From: an uncultured bacterium
GTDB lineage: Bacteria > Spirochaetota > Spirochaetia > Sphaerochaetales > Sphaerochaetaceae
Length of the DNA stretch: 33,852 nt
Direction: 5' to 3'
NCBI GenBank assembly: GCA_905215015.1
Contig: CAJMOS010000016.1
Span: forward strand, 1-33,852
The notes below the pieces were generated by a model. It made no database searches, had not been told where the DNA came from, and was given only the letters and a program-made list of their open reading frames with translations. Made by a program: the position numbers and the translations under genes. The stretch's first letter is position 1, and each line of letters begins with the position of its first letter. Of the stretch, positions 1 through 6,535 are shown one piece after another.

Positions 1-790
1 AGCCGTCGTACATCTCCCTCACCTTCCCTAGGTACGCCTCGCGGCACATCCCCGTGTCCTTGACTCCTTGCTCGATATACCCGGCAAAGTTCCCTTCCAG
101 TTCTTCCTGGGTATACCCCAGCATCGTCGCGTACGCAGGATCTAGGGAGATGTCGTTCAGGTTGTTCAGGCCGGAGAACACCCCCACCTTCGCGTACTTC
201 GTCACCCCCGTCATGAACACGAACCGCAGCAAGGCGCCTTTCGCCTTGATCACCTGGTAGAAGCCCCTCAGCGTGTCCCGCAAATCCTCCGCATGCTCCG
301 AGAAGGCGTTGTCCGACAGCACCTTGTCGTACTCGTCGACCAGGACAACCACCTTCCCCTGCACGGCAAGCTTCTCGATAAGGCCCGAGAACTGCTCGGC
401 GCCCTTCACCGTCTCCGGAATCCCCGACACGCCATAGGCCTCGGCAACCTTCCGGACTCTGCGCGCGAGCCAGCCGTCAAGCCCCTGGGGCGTATCCTCC
501 GGACAATCGCCGAAATCGATGTGGATGACTGGATACGTCTTCCAGTCGTAGTCCGTCTTGTCGATGGCAAGACCCTTGAACAGATCCCTCTTCCCTTGGA
601 AGATCGCCTCCAGCGTGGAGATGGTCAGCGTCTTCCCGAATCGGCGGGGACGGGAGAGGAAGAACATGTTGCCTTCCTGACGGACAAGGGAATGCAGATA
701 CGCGGTCTTGTCCACGTACACGTAGCCCCCTCGCCGAAGATTCTCGAACGAGCCGTTCGCCGTCATGATGGGAAGAAGTTGCTTGCTCAT
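1..790 (-). CDS. AAA-ATPase-like / DUF1703 family protein, 3'-truncated by window edge
   Basis: The minus-strand frame is open from an ATG at 790 to the window edge, giving 263 residues of the N-terminal AAA-ATPase-like domain (Pfam AAA-ATPase_like). Visible motifs are the family's P-loop variant RPRRFGKT near residue 48, the Walker B-like run VVVLVDEYDK near residue 150, and the conserved MTGVTKYAKVGVFSGLNNL near residue 200. Full-length relatives are about 500-550 residues and end in a PD-(D/E)XK nuclease-like DUF1703 domain, which would lie outside the window. These genes are multicopy and mobile-looking in gut spirochaetes and Bacteroidetes, and their biological role is not established. 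The start is supported by the family N-terminus (MSKQLLPI...). A promoter lies immediately upstream with no room for a Shine-Dalgarno, so the mRNA may be leaderless. Confidence 0.9.
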   Translation of the reverse strand, partial: MSKQLLPIMTANGSFENLRRGGYVYVDKTAYLHSLVRQEGNMFFLSRPRRFGKTLTISTLEAIFQGKRDLFKGLAIDKTDYDWKTYPVIHIDFGDCPEDTPQGLDGWLARRVRKVAEAYGVSGIPETVKGAEQFSGLIEKLAVQGKVVVLVDEYDKVLSDNAFSEHAEDLRDTLRGFYQVIKAKGALLRFVFMTGVTKYAKVGVFSGLNNLNDISLDPAYATMLGYTQEELEGNFAGYIEQGVKDTGMCREAYLGKVREMYDG

Positions 791-796
791 GGCTCA

Positions 797-825
797 AGGA
801 TACCACAGCCATGCCCTGGTGGCAA
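797..825 (-). promoter_or_regulatory. Sigma70-type promoter, leaderless geometry (AAA-ATPase gene)
   Basis: On the minus strand, TTGCCA (825-820) is followed by a 17-base spacer and TATCCT (802-797). The -10 is preceded by TGG, an extended -10. Only six bases separate it from the ATG at 790, so transcription should start at or next to the start codon. Confidence 0.6.
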
Positions 826-844
826 AGAACGCCCATTTCTGATT

Positions 845-876
845 AAAACAAAAGGCTGTCCCCGAAAGGACAGCCT
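845..876 (-). terminator. Intrinsic terminator after tRNA-Leu
   Basis: A perfect 9-bp stem (868-876 pairing with 853-861, six-base loop) is followed on the minus strand by TTTTGTTTTAAT. It lies eight bases beyond the tRNA 3' end, as expected for a single-tRNA transcript. Confidence 0.85.
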
Positions 877-884
877 GAACAATC

Positions 885-967
885 TGCGGCAGAAAGGACT
901 CGAACCTTCACGAAGTTTCCCCCACAAGCACCTCAAGCTTGCACGTCTACCATTCCGCCACTGCCGC
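885..967 (-). tRNA. tRNA-Leu (anticodon GAG)
   Basis: An 83-nt class II tRNA folds on the minus strand. The acceptor stem GCGGCAG pairs with CTGCCGC, with discriminator A. The D-arm contains GGAATGGTAGAC, and the anticodon stem CAAGC/GCTTG encloses the loop TTGAGGT (anticodon GAG). It has a long variable arm and a T-arm with TTCGAGT. CCA is not encoded: the base after the discriminator on this strand is G. The long variable arm and GAG anticodon identify a leucine tRNA reading CUC/CUU. It has its own promoter and terminator and appears to be monocistronic. Confidence 0.95.
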
Positions 968-992
968 ATACACTGCGTTTGTAACGGAATGA

Positions 993-1022
993 ACAATACA
1001 ACAGGTTGCCTTCTTCCGTCAA
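993..1022 (-). promoter_or_regulatory. Promoter of tRNA-Leu
   Basis: On the minus strand TTGACG (1022-1017), an 18-base spacer and TATTGT (998-993) give a near-consensus promoter. The predicted start is about 18-20 bases before the mature tRNA 5' end at 967. Confidence 0.7.
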
Positions 1023-1093
1023 GGGTTTTCGCCGGCCTACCTTAGGCATGAAAAGGAGGCTCTCCAGAAAAACGACGGGCGACATTCCAGGGG

Positions 1094-1126
1094 AACGGAT
1101 ATGGGGGTCGCCAGCCAATCCGTTTT
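1094..1126. other. Inverted repeat with T-run, possible terminator
   Basis: AACGGAT (1094-1100) and ATCCGTT (1118-1124) form a perfect 7-bp stem with a 17-base loop, followed by TTTT on the plus strand. No gene is recognisable between the tRNA promoter and rqcH, so its role is unclear. It could block read-through into rqcH or be chance. Confidence 0.3.
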
Positions 1127-1136
1127 ACTTGGGATG

Positions 1137-1165
1137 TTGTCGAACCAGGCAAAAAAGCATACCTT
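1137..1165 (+). promoter_or_regulatory. Candidate promoter of rqcH operon
   Basis: TTGTCG (1137-1142), a 17-base spacer and TACCTT (1160-1165) lie only six bases before the ATG at 1172. The hexamers are weak (4/6 and 3/6), but the geometry matches the other leaderless candidates here and no Shine-Dalgarno is visible. Confidence 0.35.
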
Positions 1166-1171
1166 TGAAGC

Positions 1172-2614
1172 ATGTCGCTCAACCATCGGGAAATTGCCTT
1201 GATCCTTAGCGAGCTGCCTTTGGCAGGCTCGGTGATCCAGCACGTCATCCAACATGATTTCCACTGCCTGACGTGGGAGATGTACAGCCAGGGAACCGGG
1301 CGATGGGAACTCTACACCGAAATCGGTACCGCCCAGAGCCGCATCCATCGGGTGAGCCGCATGGTCGCTGCCGTCCAAGGACAAAAAACGGCGAAGCTGC
1401 AACGTTTCGTCCAATTCGCCCGCAAACACCTGGAAGGCGCAAGAATCACCAATGTCCATCAGGCAGCCTTCGACCGCATGATCGACCTGTCGCTTGACAA
1501 CCACGGCACGCAGATGCACCTGATCATCCGCCTGTACAGCGGACCCCAGGCCAACATCATCGTCACCGATGCCACTTACACGATCCTTGACTTGCTGTAC
1601 CGCAGGCCCAATCGTGGCGAGACAAGCGCACGGAAGCTCGTGCTCCCTCCCGAGCGTACGGAAGAGGGAAAGGTCTTCGAGGTCAGGCCCCGGCAGGAAA
1701 ACCTCAGCTTCAACGAGCAAATCGAGGCCGAATACGGGCAGGCAAGCAACAGGGATTCCCTCGCGGGGCTGATGGCGAAGGTCTGCCAGAAGCGCGACAG
1801 GGAGCTGAAGCAGCTCGAGGGCACGGCAAGAAGCCTGAGCCGGAAGGCCCAGGCGAACGCGGGATACATGGAGTTGAAGCTTGAGGGAGACTTGCTCTCC
1901 AGCAACAAATACCTGCTCAGACCCCACATGGACCACGTCGAGGTGGACGATTACACGACGGGCGGCAAGCGCGTCATCGCCTTGGATCCGAAGCTGACTC
2001 CAAGCGAGAATATCGAGGCCTGCTACGCCCGTTACCAGAAGGCGAAGGGCACCTGGCAAGACAGCGTGCGGGAGTACGAGAAGATCAAAGCCCAGAAGGC
2101 GGGACTGGAAACCCATTACCGGGAACTGTTGCTCCCCTGTGACGACGAGCGGGTGATGATCCGCCGCCTGCAGAAGGATCTCAAAGAAGAAACCGCCGAC
2201 AAAAAGACGGAGAGCATCAGTCCGGGACTGACGTTCCACAGCGGCAAGTTCACCATCCTCGTCGGCCGCAACGCGAAGGAGAACGACGCGCTGCTACGCC
2301 ACTGGGTGAAAAGTTACGACTGGTGGATGCATACCCGCGATTGGCCGGGCGGATATGTCTTTATCAAGGCGTTCAAGGACAAAAGCGTGCCCTTGGAGGT
2401 GATGCTGGACGCGGCCAACCTGGCCGTGACCTACAGCAAAGGAAAAAACCAAGGGTCGGCGGACTTGTACTATACCCAGGTCAAATATCTGCGCAGGGCC
2501 AAGGACGGGCCCCTGGGACTGGTCCTACCCACCCAAGAAAAGAATTTCTTCGTGAAGGTCGACCAGGACCGGCTTATGCGCGTCATGCAGACCAAGGAGG
2601 GAAGCGATGACTGA
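1172..2614 (+). CDS. rqcH: NFACT family protein RqcH (ribosome-associated quality control)
   Basis: The 480-residue product has the NFACT architecture. An N-terminal NFACT-N domain (about 1-170) carries the Asp101-Arg102 pair in the context NVHQAAFDRMID, corresponding to the DR motif needed for tRNA handling in Bacillus RqcH. A helical, coiled-coil-forming middle section follows (about 200-345). The C-terminal NFACT-R domain (about 350-455) contains YDWWMHTRDWPGG. Known relatives bind the 50S subunit carrying a stalled peptidyl-tRNA and add a C-terminal alanine tail that marks the chain for degradation. The protein is somewhat shorter than the usual 550-570 residues, mainly in the middle section. 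It overlaps the next gene by 8 bases and heads a three-gene unit. The ATG has no Shine-Dalgarno. Older annotations may call it fibronectin-binding protein A. Confidence 0.88.
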   Translation: MSLNHREIALILSELPLAGSVIQHVIQHDFHCLTWEMYSQGTGRWELYTEIGTAQSRIHRVSRMVAAVQGQKTAKLQRFVQFARKHLEGARITNVHQAAFDRMIDLSLDNHGTQMHLIIRLYSGPQANIIVTDATYTILDLLYRRPNRGETSARKLVLPPERTEEGKVFEVRPRQENLSFNEQIEAEYGQASNRDSLAGLMAKVCQKRDRELKQLEGTARSLSRKAQANAGYMELKLEGDLLSSNKYLLRPHMDHVEVDDYTTGGKRVIALDPKLTPSENIEACYARYQKAKGTWQDSVREYEKIKAQKAGLETHYRELLLPCDDERVMIRRLQKDLKEETADKKTESISPGLTFHSGKFTILVGRNAKENDALLRHWVKSYDWWMHTRDWPGGYVFIKAFKDKSVPLEVMLDAANLAVTYSKGKNQGSADLYYTQVKYLRRAKDGPLGLVLPTQEKNFFVKVDQDRLMRVMQTKEGSDD

Positions 2615-3395
2615 GAAGCCCTTCATGCATATCTTCTATCCCGAGGACATCGAGCCGGCGCTCCCGCATGCGGCGCCCCGTCCGCTTCCCGCGGCGATCC
2701 TGGTGCCGGATGCGGCCTACGACTGGGTCAAGGAGGAAATCCGAGGCCCATATGAGCGCATGAGCGCAAGCAATCCGGCATTGGCCATCGTGCTCTCACC
2801 TCTGCACCAGGAGGTCCGCAAGGAGAGCGGCGCCACCTTTGCCTTCATCCCCGAGGATGAGACGTTTGGACGGCTTTCCCTCTATTCGCCGGAGACCATT
2901 CCGGCCTGGATGGGCAGGGACGACGCCTATTTCCATGAGGAGCCGGCACCGGAGGAACAAGGCTCGGTCATCGAAGCATTCTTCCCCCATACGGCCATCC
3001 TCCCCATCCTGGTCAAGCCGGACCTTTCCTCCAGGGATTGCCAGTGGTTGTCCGGCTTCCTTGACCAGTGCATCGAAGCGGAACCTCGGACCCTGGTGGT
3101 TTCCTGCCTGAACGGGAACGGGCTTGCCACCAGCAAGACGGCAAACAAGGATTTCCTTTCCCTGTGCGGCCTGCTTGAGGCAGGAAAACCTTTGCTTGGA
3201 GCCTTGCATTCCCACCAGATCTCCTCACTCGGGACCGGCATCCTCGAGTCAATCGGACGCTGCAAGCGCCTTCCCGGCAACTGGCACCTGACGGGATTCT
3301 CGCTCAGGAACAACCACTTCACCAAGCTACCCGATCCTCTTCCCGAAGAAGAAGGCAGGTATGCCTGGCACATTTCAGGCTTCAAAGGAAACTGA
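2607..3395 (+). CDS. Divergent Memo-fold (AmmeMemoRadiSam B-like) protein
   Basis: This 262-residue protein has no close family that I recognise, but several stretches follow the Memo pattern. ILVPDAAYDW (31-40) sits where Memo has a PHAGY motif, and AIVLSPLH (60-67) corresponds to the VILGPNH strand. ILPILVKPDL (131-140) and LVVSCLNGNG (163-172) correspond to the IVPI and SSDLSHY segments. The first histidine ligand is replaced by Asp35 and the SSD-SHY motif is lost, while His67 is kept, so any activity probably differs from classical Memo. There is no signal peptide or membrane segment. The gene starts inside the 3' end of rqcH (ATGACTGA overlap) and ends 2 bases before the next start, so translation is probably coupled. 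The family assignment is an inference from motifs. Confidence 0.6.
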   Translation: MTEKPFMHIFYPEDIEPALPHAAPRPLPAAILVPDAAYDWVKEEIRGPYERMSASNPALAIVLSPLHQEVRKESGATFAFIPEDETFGRLSLYSPETIPAWMGRDDAYFHEEPAPEEQGSVIEAFFPHTAILPILVKPDLSSRDCQWLSGFLDQCIEAEPRTLVVSCLNGNGLATSKTANKDFLSLCGLLEAGKPLLGALHSHQISSLGTGILESIGRCKRLPGNWHLTGFSLRNNHFTKLPDPLPEEEGRYAWHISGFKGN

Positions 3396-3397
3396 AC

Positions 3398-4900
3398 ATG
3401 GACATCACGAATATCGCACCAAAAATCATCCAGACGGAAATCGATGGCGTTAAGTCCACCTGCATTGTCCTTGGCGACACCCGCACCCACCTGCCCGGCT
3501 ATCTCCTGCAGGGCAAGAGCCAGGTTGGATTCTCGTTGAAGGACGGGCTGGTCACCGCCATCTCCTGGGAGGGCATCGCCATCGTCGACGGCATGCAATG
3601 TCTCAGGCTTCCATCCATGCCCCTCTATTCGGTGTGGGAGCTGGCAGACAAGCGGCGGGGAGAGACCCTTTCCTTCGTGCGCGACTTCATCCAGCTTCTT
3701 GGCAGGATGGAGGAAAGCTTCATTTCCTTGGAGAGCGGCACCATCCCCCTGTGGAGGATGTACGGGCTTGAGGGTGGCGGCGTCTTCCTGCTGCCCCCCT
3801 CCCTTTCCAGCGCGATCGAGGCATGCATGGGCGAACAGGCACGCGAGGCAAGCTTCAACAACTGGGTCCATTACGACCTGCACAAGCCGTACACCCTGAT
3901 CGACCAGATGGCCCAGCTGCTGTACCTGGGCGCCACAGGGAGAGTACCGCTCGCCAACCCGGACACGCGGGAGGACCACTGCGACATCCTTCCGCTACGC
4001 CTTCTGGGGACCAACCTGGAGACGGATCTGGTGCGCTTGGTCGACGACGTGCTGCACGCCAAGCTGACGGAACAGCGGGACCTGACAGGGAACCAGCAGC
4101 CCCAGCAGGCGCTCTCCTGGCTCGGAGAGCAACTGGCCACGATGCAGTGGCCCGAGCATGTCGAGTCGGAACCGGACGCGGGCGCGGTCTCGCTTTTCGA
4201 GGAGCGGCAACACAAACGGGCTTCCAGGCGTCGTTTCTGGCGCAAGCGCGGATGGCTGGTGGTCACCATCACCGCCATCGTCCTCTCGGTCGGCTACTTC
4301 ACCGCCAGCAGGATCAGGCAGGCATTGACGCCTCCCTATACCTACGGCATGAGCGACGAGCAGATCATCGCCGAATACTACGCAGCCCAGAGCGAGCTGG
4401 ATGTGCAGAAGCTTGACGCCAGCCTCGCGCCCCACGTGAAAAGCCCGGCGGAGCTCGAAGTGATGAACCTGTTCGTCAACCGCCAGACCCGGCAGGCCTA
4501 CGAGAACATCAAGGCAATCATCAACGTCAACGACTGGATCTCCCAGGGAAGACCCGCCATCGGCTCCTCACAGGGGTTGTACGGAGTGACCGACGTGCAG
4601 ATCAAGCAGGTCTCGCCTGACTCCTATCAGGTGACCAGCACGATCTACACGCCCTTCCCCTATGATGACGGGGACGAGACCGCCAAGGTGAGAGACGGAT
4701 ACACATTGGCCTTCGTCTATACCCAGCGACAGGATTTCACCTTCGAGACCAACAAGCGGGGATGGAGACTGATTGCCAGCATCACCAACGTGGACTACCA
4801 CAAGGTGGAGACAATCGAGATACCGGTCACTCCGGACAAGCTTTCCCAGAAAGCTCAAGCTGCAAACGCCGCCTACTCTCTGATGTCTCCAGCCAAGTGA
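3398..4900 (+). CDS. Membrane-anchored protein with kinase-like N-terminal region, function unknown
   Basis: This 500-residue protein has three parts. The cytoplasmic N-terminal region (about 1-255) loosely follows the C-lobe of a protein kinase fold (DQMAQLLYLGATGRVPL at 169-185 resembles the LLYEMLTGRPPF helix), but no catalytic HRD or DFG triad is evident, so a pseudokinase is possible. A strongly basic stretch (about 270-284) precedes a single transmembrane helix (286-303). The extracytoplasmic C-terminal region (about 315-490) begins with MSDEQIIAEYYAAQSELD and alternates helix with beta-like sequence, possibly an NTF2-like fold. The basic flank predicts N-in/C-out topology. It is the third gene of the rqcH unit. 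Its last 74 bases overlap the 3' end of miaA on the other strand. No function is assigned. Confidence 0.75.
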   Translation: MDITNIAPKIIQTEIDGVKSTCIVLGDTRTHLPGYLLQGKSQVGFSLKDGLVTAISWEGIAIVDGMQCLRLPSMPLYSVWELADKRRGETLSFVRDFIQLLGRMEESFISLESGTIPLWRMYGLEGGGVFLLPPSLSSAIEACMGEQAREASFNNWVHYDLHKPYTLIDQMAQLLYLGATGRVPLANPDTREDHCDILPLRLLGTNLETDLVRLVDDVLHAKLTEQRDLTGNQQPQQALSWLGEQLATMQWPEHVESEPDAGAVSLFEERQHKRASRRRFWRKRGWLVVTITAIVLSVGYFTASRIRQALTPPYTYGMSDEQIIAEYYAAQSELDVQKLDASLAPHVKSPAELEVMNLFVNRQTRQAYENIKAIINVNDWISQGRPAIGSSQGLYGVTDVQIKQVSPDSYQVTSTIYTPFPYDDGDETAKVRDGYTLAFVYTQRQDFTFETNKRGWRLIASITNVDYHKVETIEIPVTPDKLSQKAQAANAAYSLMSPAK

Positions 4901-5783
4901 CGGAGGAGAAGCTCTTGAAGAAGGTCATCTGCCGCTTCGCGTAGAGGCGGCTGTTGCGTACGATCTCCGCCTTGATGGTCGCAAGGCTGCACTCCCCTTC
5001 CTTGCGGGCGGTGAAGAACTCACGATAGCCGATTCCCTGCATGCCCGGCCAAGATTCTTGGGCTCCATGGGCGATCAGGGCACGGATTTCATCCAACAGT
5101 CCTTCCTGAAACATTTCCTCGACCCGCAGCGCGATACGCTCGTCAAGTTCTTTCTGCGGCCGGGTCAGGCCATAGACCAAGGGCTTCATCCCGTAGCGGG
5201 GGGTATCACCGGGCTTGAAGGCGGAGAGCGGCTTCCCGCTGCACCGATAGACTTCCAACGCGCGGGTGATCCGGTAGGCATCATTGGGGTGGATACGGAG
5301 GGCGCTCTCCGGGTCGACCTTGCCTAGTTCCCGGTACGCCCATCCGAGGCCTTTCCGCTCCGTCTCTTCGGCCACCTCGGCCCGGACCACGGGGTCGCTG
5401 GCCGGGGCCTCGGAAAGGCCATAGAGGAAATGCTTGAAATAGTAGGCGGTACCGCCACAGAGAATCGGGACCTTTCCCTGGGAGACGATGTCCCGGACAG
5501 CCTGGTCGGCAAGCTCGAGGAACCTCGCGACCGTGAATTGGTTCCAAGGATCCTCGACATCAATCAGGTAATGCCGGATATATGCGCGAACATCGGCCGG
5601 CACTTTCGCCGAGCCGATGTCCAATCCTCGATAGACCTGAATGGAATCCGCATTGATGACCGCGAACCGGCCTGGGTCGAGGTGTGTAAGAAAATCCGTC
5701 TTTCCCACTCCCGTAGGGCCGAAGAGAAAGACGATGCGGGCGAAAGGGTTACTGCTCCGCAGGCTGGTACTTGATCTCGTCAT
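4827..5783 (-). CDS. miaA: tRNA dimethylallyltransferase MiaA
   Basis: MiaA transfers a dimethylallyl group to A37 of tRNAs reading UNN codons. The P-loop GPTGVGKT lies at residues 22-29, followed by INADSIQVYRGLDIGSAK, the CGGTAYYFKHFLYGL segment and the C-terminal QGIGYREF motif. The open frame extends further upstream to 5849, but those residues (MAVRRSRRRTRKSS...) are just rpoZ read in another frame. The ATG at 5783 gives 318 residues, normal for the family. This start lies 34 bases inside rpoZ and has no clear Shine-Dalgarno, so translation is probably coupled to rpoZ. The C-terminus runs antisense to the last 74 bases of the convergent membrane-protein gene. Confidence 0.93.
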   Translation of the reverse strand: MTRSSTSLRSSNPFARIVFLFGPTGVGKTDFLTHLDPGRFAVINADSIQVYRGLDIGSAKVPADVRAYIRHYLIDVEDPWNQFTVARFLELADQAVRDIVSQGKVPILCGGTAYYFKHFLYGLSEAPASDPVVRAEVAEETERKGLGWAYRELGKVDPESALRIHPNDAYRITRALEVYRCSGKPLSAFKPGDTPRYGMKPLVYGLTRPQKELDERIALRVEEMFQEGLLDEIRALIAHGAQESWPGMQGIGYREFFTARKEGECSLATIKAEIVRNSRLYAKRQMTFFKSFSSVTWLETSESRRRLQLELSGKACPE

Positions 5784-5949
5784 GGACGGCTTTTTCGAGA
5801 ACGACACTGACGATTTTCTCGTTCTTCTTCTCGATCTCCTCACCGCCACAGCCCGGTTGGCTCAGGATGTCCGCTTCCTTGATGGCTGCGCAGGTCATCT
5901 GGTAGACGTTGCCGGAAAAATCTTCAATTTCTTTCAAAGGGATGCTCAC
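5749..5949 (-). CDS. rpoZ: DNA-directed RNA polymerase subunit omega
   Basis: The 66-residue product (MSIPLKEIEDFSGNVYQMTC...) has the spirochaetal omega pattern: a short N-terminus, the helix TCAAIKEADIL and the C-terminal EKIVSVVLEKAVHDEIKY. Omega assists folding and assembly of the beta' subunit. A GTG at 5958 also opens this frame, but it overlaps the strong AAGGAG (5963-5958). The GTG at 5949 sits eight bases after that Shine-Dalgarno and is the better start. A promoter lies just upstream, so rpoZ-miaA can be transcribed apart from murC-yicC-cmk. The sequence between Q and the EKI helix (PGCGGEEIEKKNEKI) is short, as in other spirochaetes. Confidence 0.87.
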   Translation of the reverse strand: MSIPLKEIEDFSGNVYQMTCAAIKEADILSQPGCGGEEIEKKNEKIVSVVLEKAVHDEIKYQPAEQ

Positions 5950-5981
5950 GCTCTTCACTCCTTGTACGAAGTACGAATGGT

Positions 5982-6010
5982 ACTATACGCAAAAAAAACA
6001 AACGTGTACA
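5982..6010 (-). promoter_or_regulatory. rpoZ-miaA promoter
   Basis: On the minus strand TGTACA (6010-6005), a 17-base T-rich spacer and TATAGT (5987-5982) form a good promoter. The predicted start is near 5975. The AAGGAG Shine-Dalgarno at 5963-5958 leads to the GTG at 5949. Confidence 0.65.
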
Positions 6011-6013
6011 GAC

Positions 6014-6535
6014 TCAGGCGCCCAGGCTCCGTGCCTTGGCGACAATCCGCGAGGCCACCTCCTCGGCCGGAATCTCGGAGGTGTCGATGACCAGGTCGGC
6101 CACGCTGGTATCGCTGTTGTCGATGCCATACAGCCGCTTGTAGCGGGCGCTATCATGGGCGTCACGCCCGCAGGTCTCACGCATGCGCTGTTCAAGCGTG
6201 CCGCCTTCGCGCTTCTGGATCCGCCTGGCGCGGACTTCGGGAGAAGCAGTCAGGTAGACTTTCAGATCCGCCTCCTTCAGCATCCAGATGGCCAGCCTGC
6301 TGCCAAGCACGCAGTCCTTGCTCGCCATGGCAAGCCTGACTTGACGGGAATCCACCTCGCGGTCCGGCTCGTCGCTTGTCTCGGCGAGCTTGCAGAAGTC
6401 CCAGAAATCCATGTTCCGCTCCTTCGCCAAGGTACGGAAGGTGAAATTGATCATCGGATAGCCCAGGATCTGGCTGACGAGTGTGGTGACCGTGGTGTTG
6501 CCACAGCCGCTCTTGCTGCTGATTGCGATTCTCAT
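6014..6535 (-). CDS. Cytidylate kinase-like family protein
   Basis: The 173-residue product resembles the small cytidylate kinase-like/adenylate-kinase-like family: an N-terminal nucleotide-binding loop, a LID-like basic section (VRARRIQKREGG around residue 108) and YKRLYGIDNSDTSVADLVIDTS, typical of these NMP kinases. The expected role is phosphorylation of CMP/dCMP. The phosphate-binding loop reads SSKSGCGNTTV (6-16), with Asn13 where a Walker A lysine would be expected. Archaeal and CMK2-type relatives also lack the lysine, so activity may be kept. The ATG at 6535 overlaps the yicC stop (ATGA), which decides the start. The frame is open farther upstream, but that part is antisense-like yicC sequence. 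Confidence 0.75.
   Translation of the reverse strand: MRIAISSKSGCGNTTVTTLVSQILGYPMINFTFRTLAKERNMDFWDFCKLAETSDEPDREVDSRQVRLAMASKDCVLGSRLAIWMLKEADLKVYLTASPEVRARRIQKREGGTLEQRMRETCGRDAHDSARYKRLYGIDNSDTSVADLVIDTSEIPAEEVASRIVAKARSLGA

Noticed and set aside
293..1045. A 250-codon plus-strand frame
   Set aside because: It runs antisense through the AAA-ATPase gene and the tRNA-Leu gene; no protein features.
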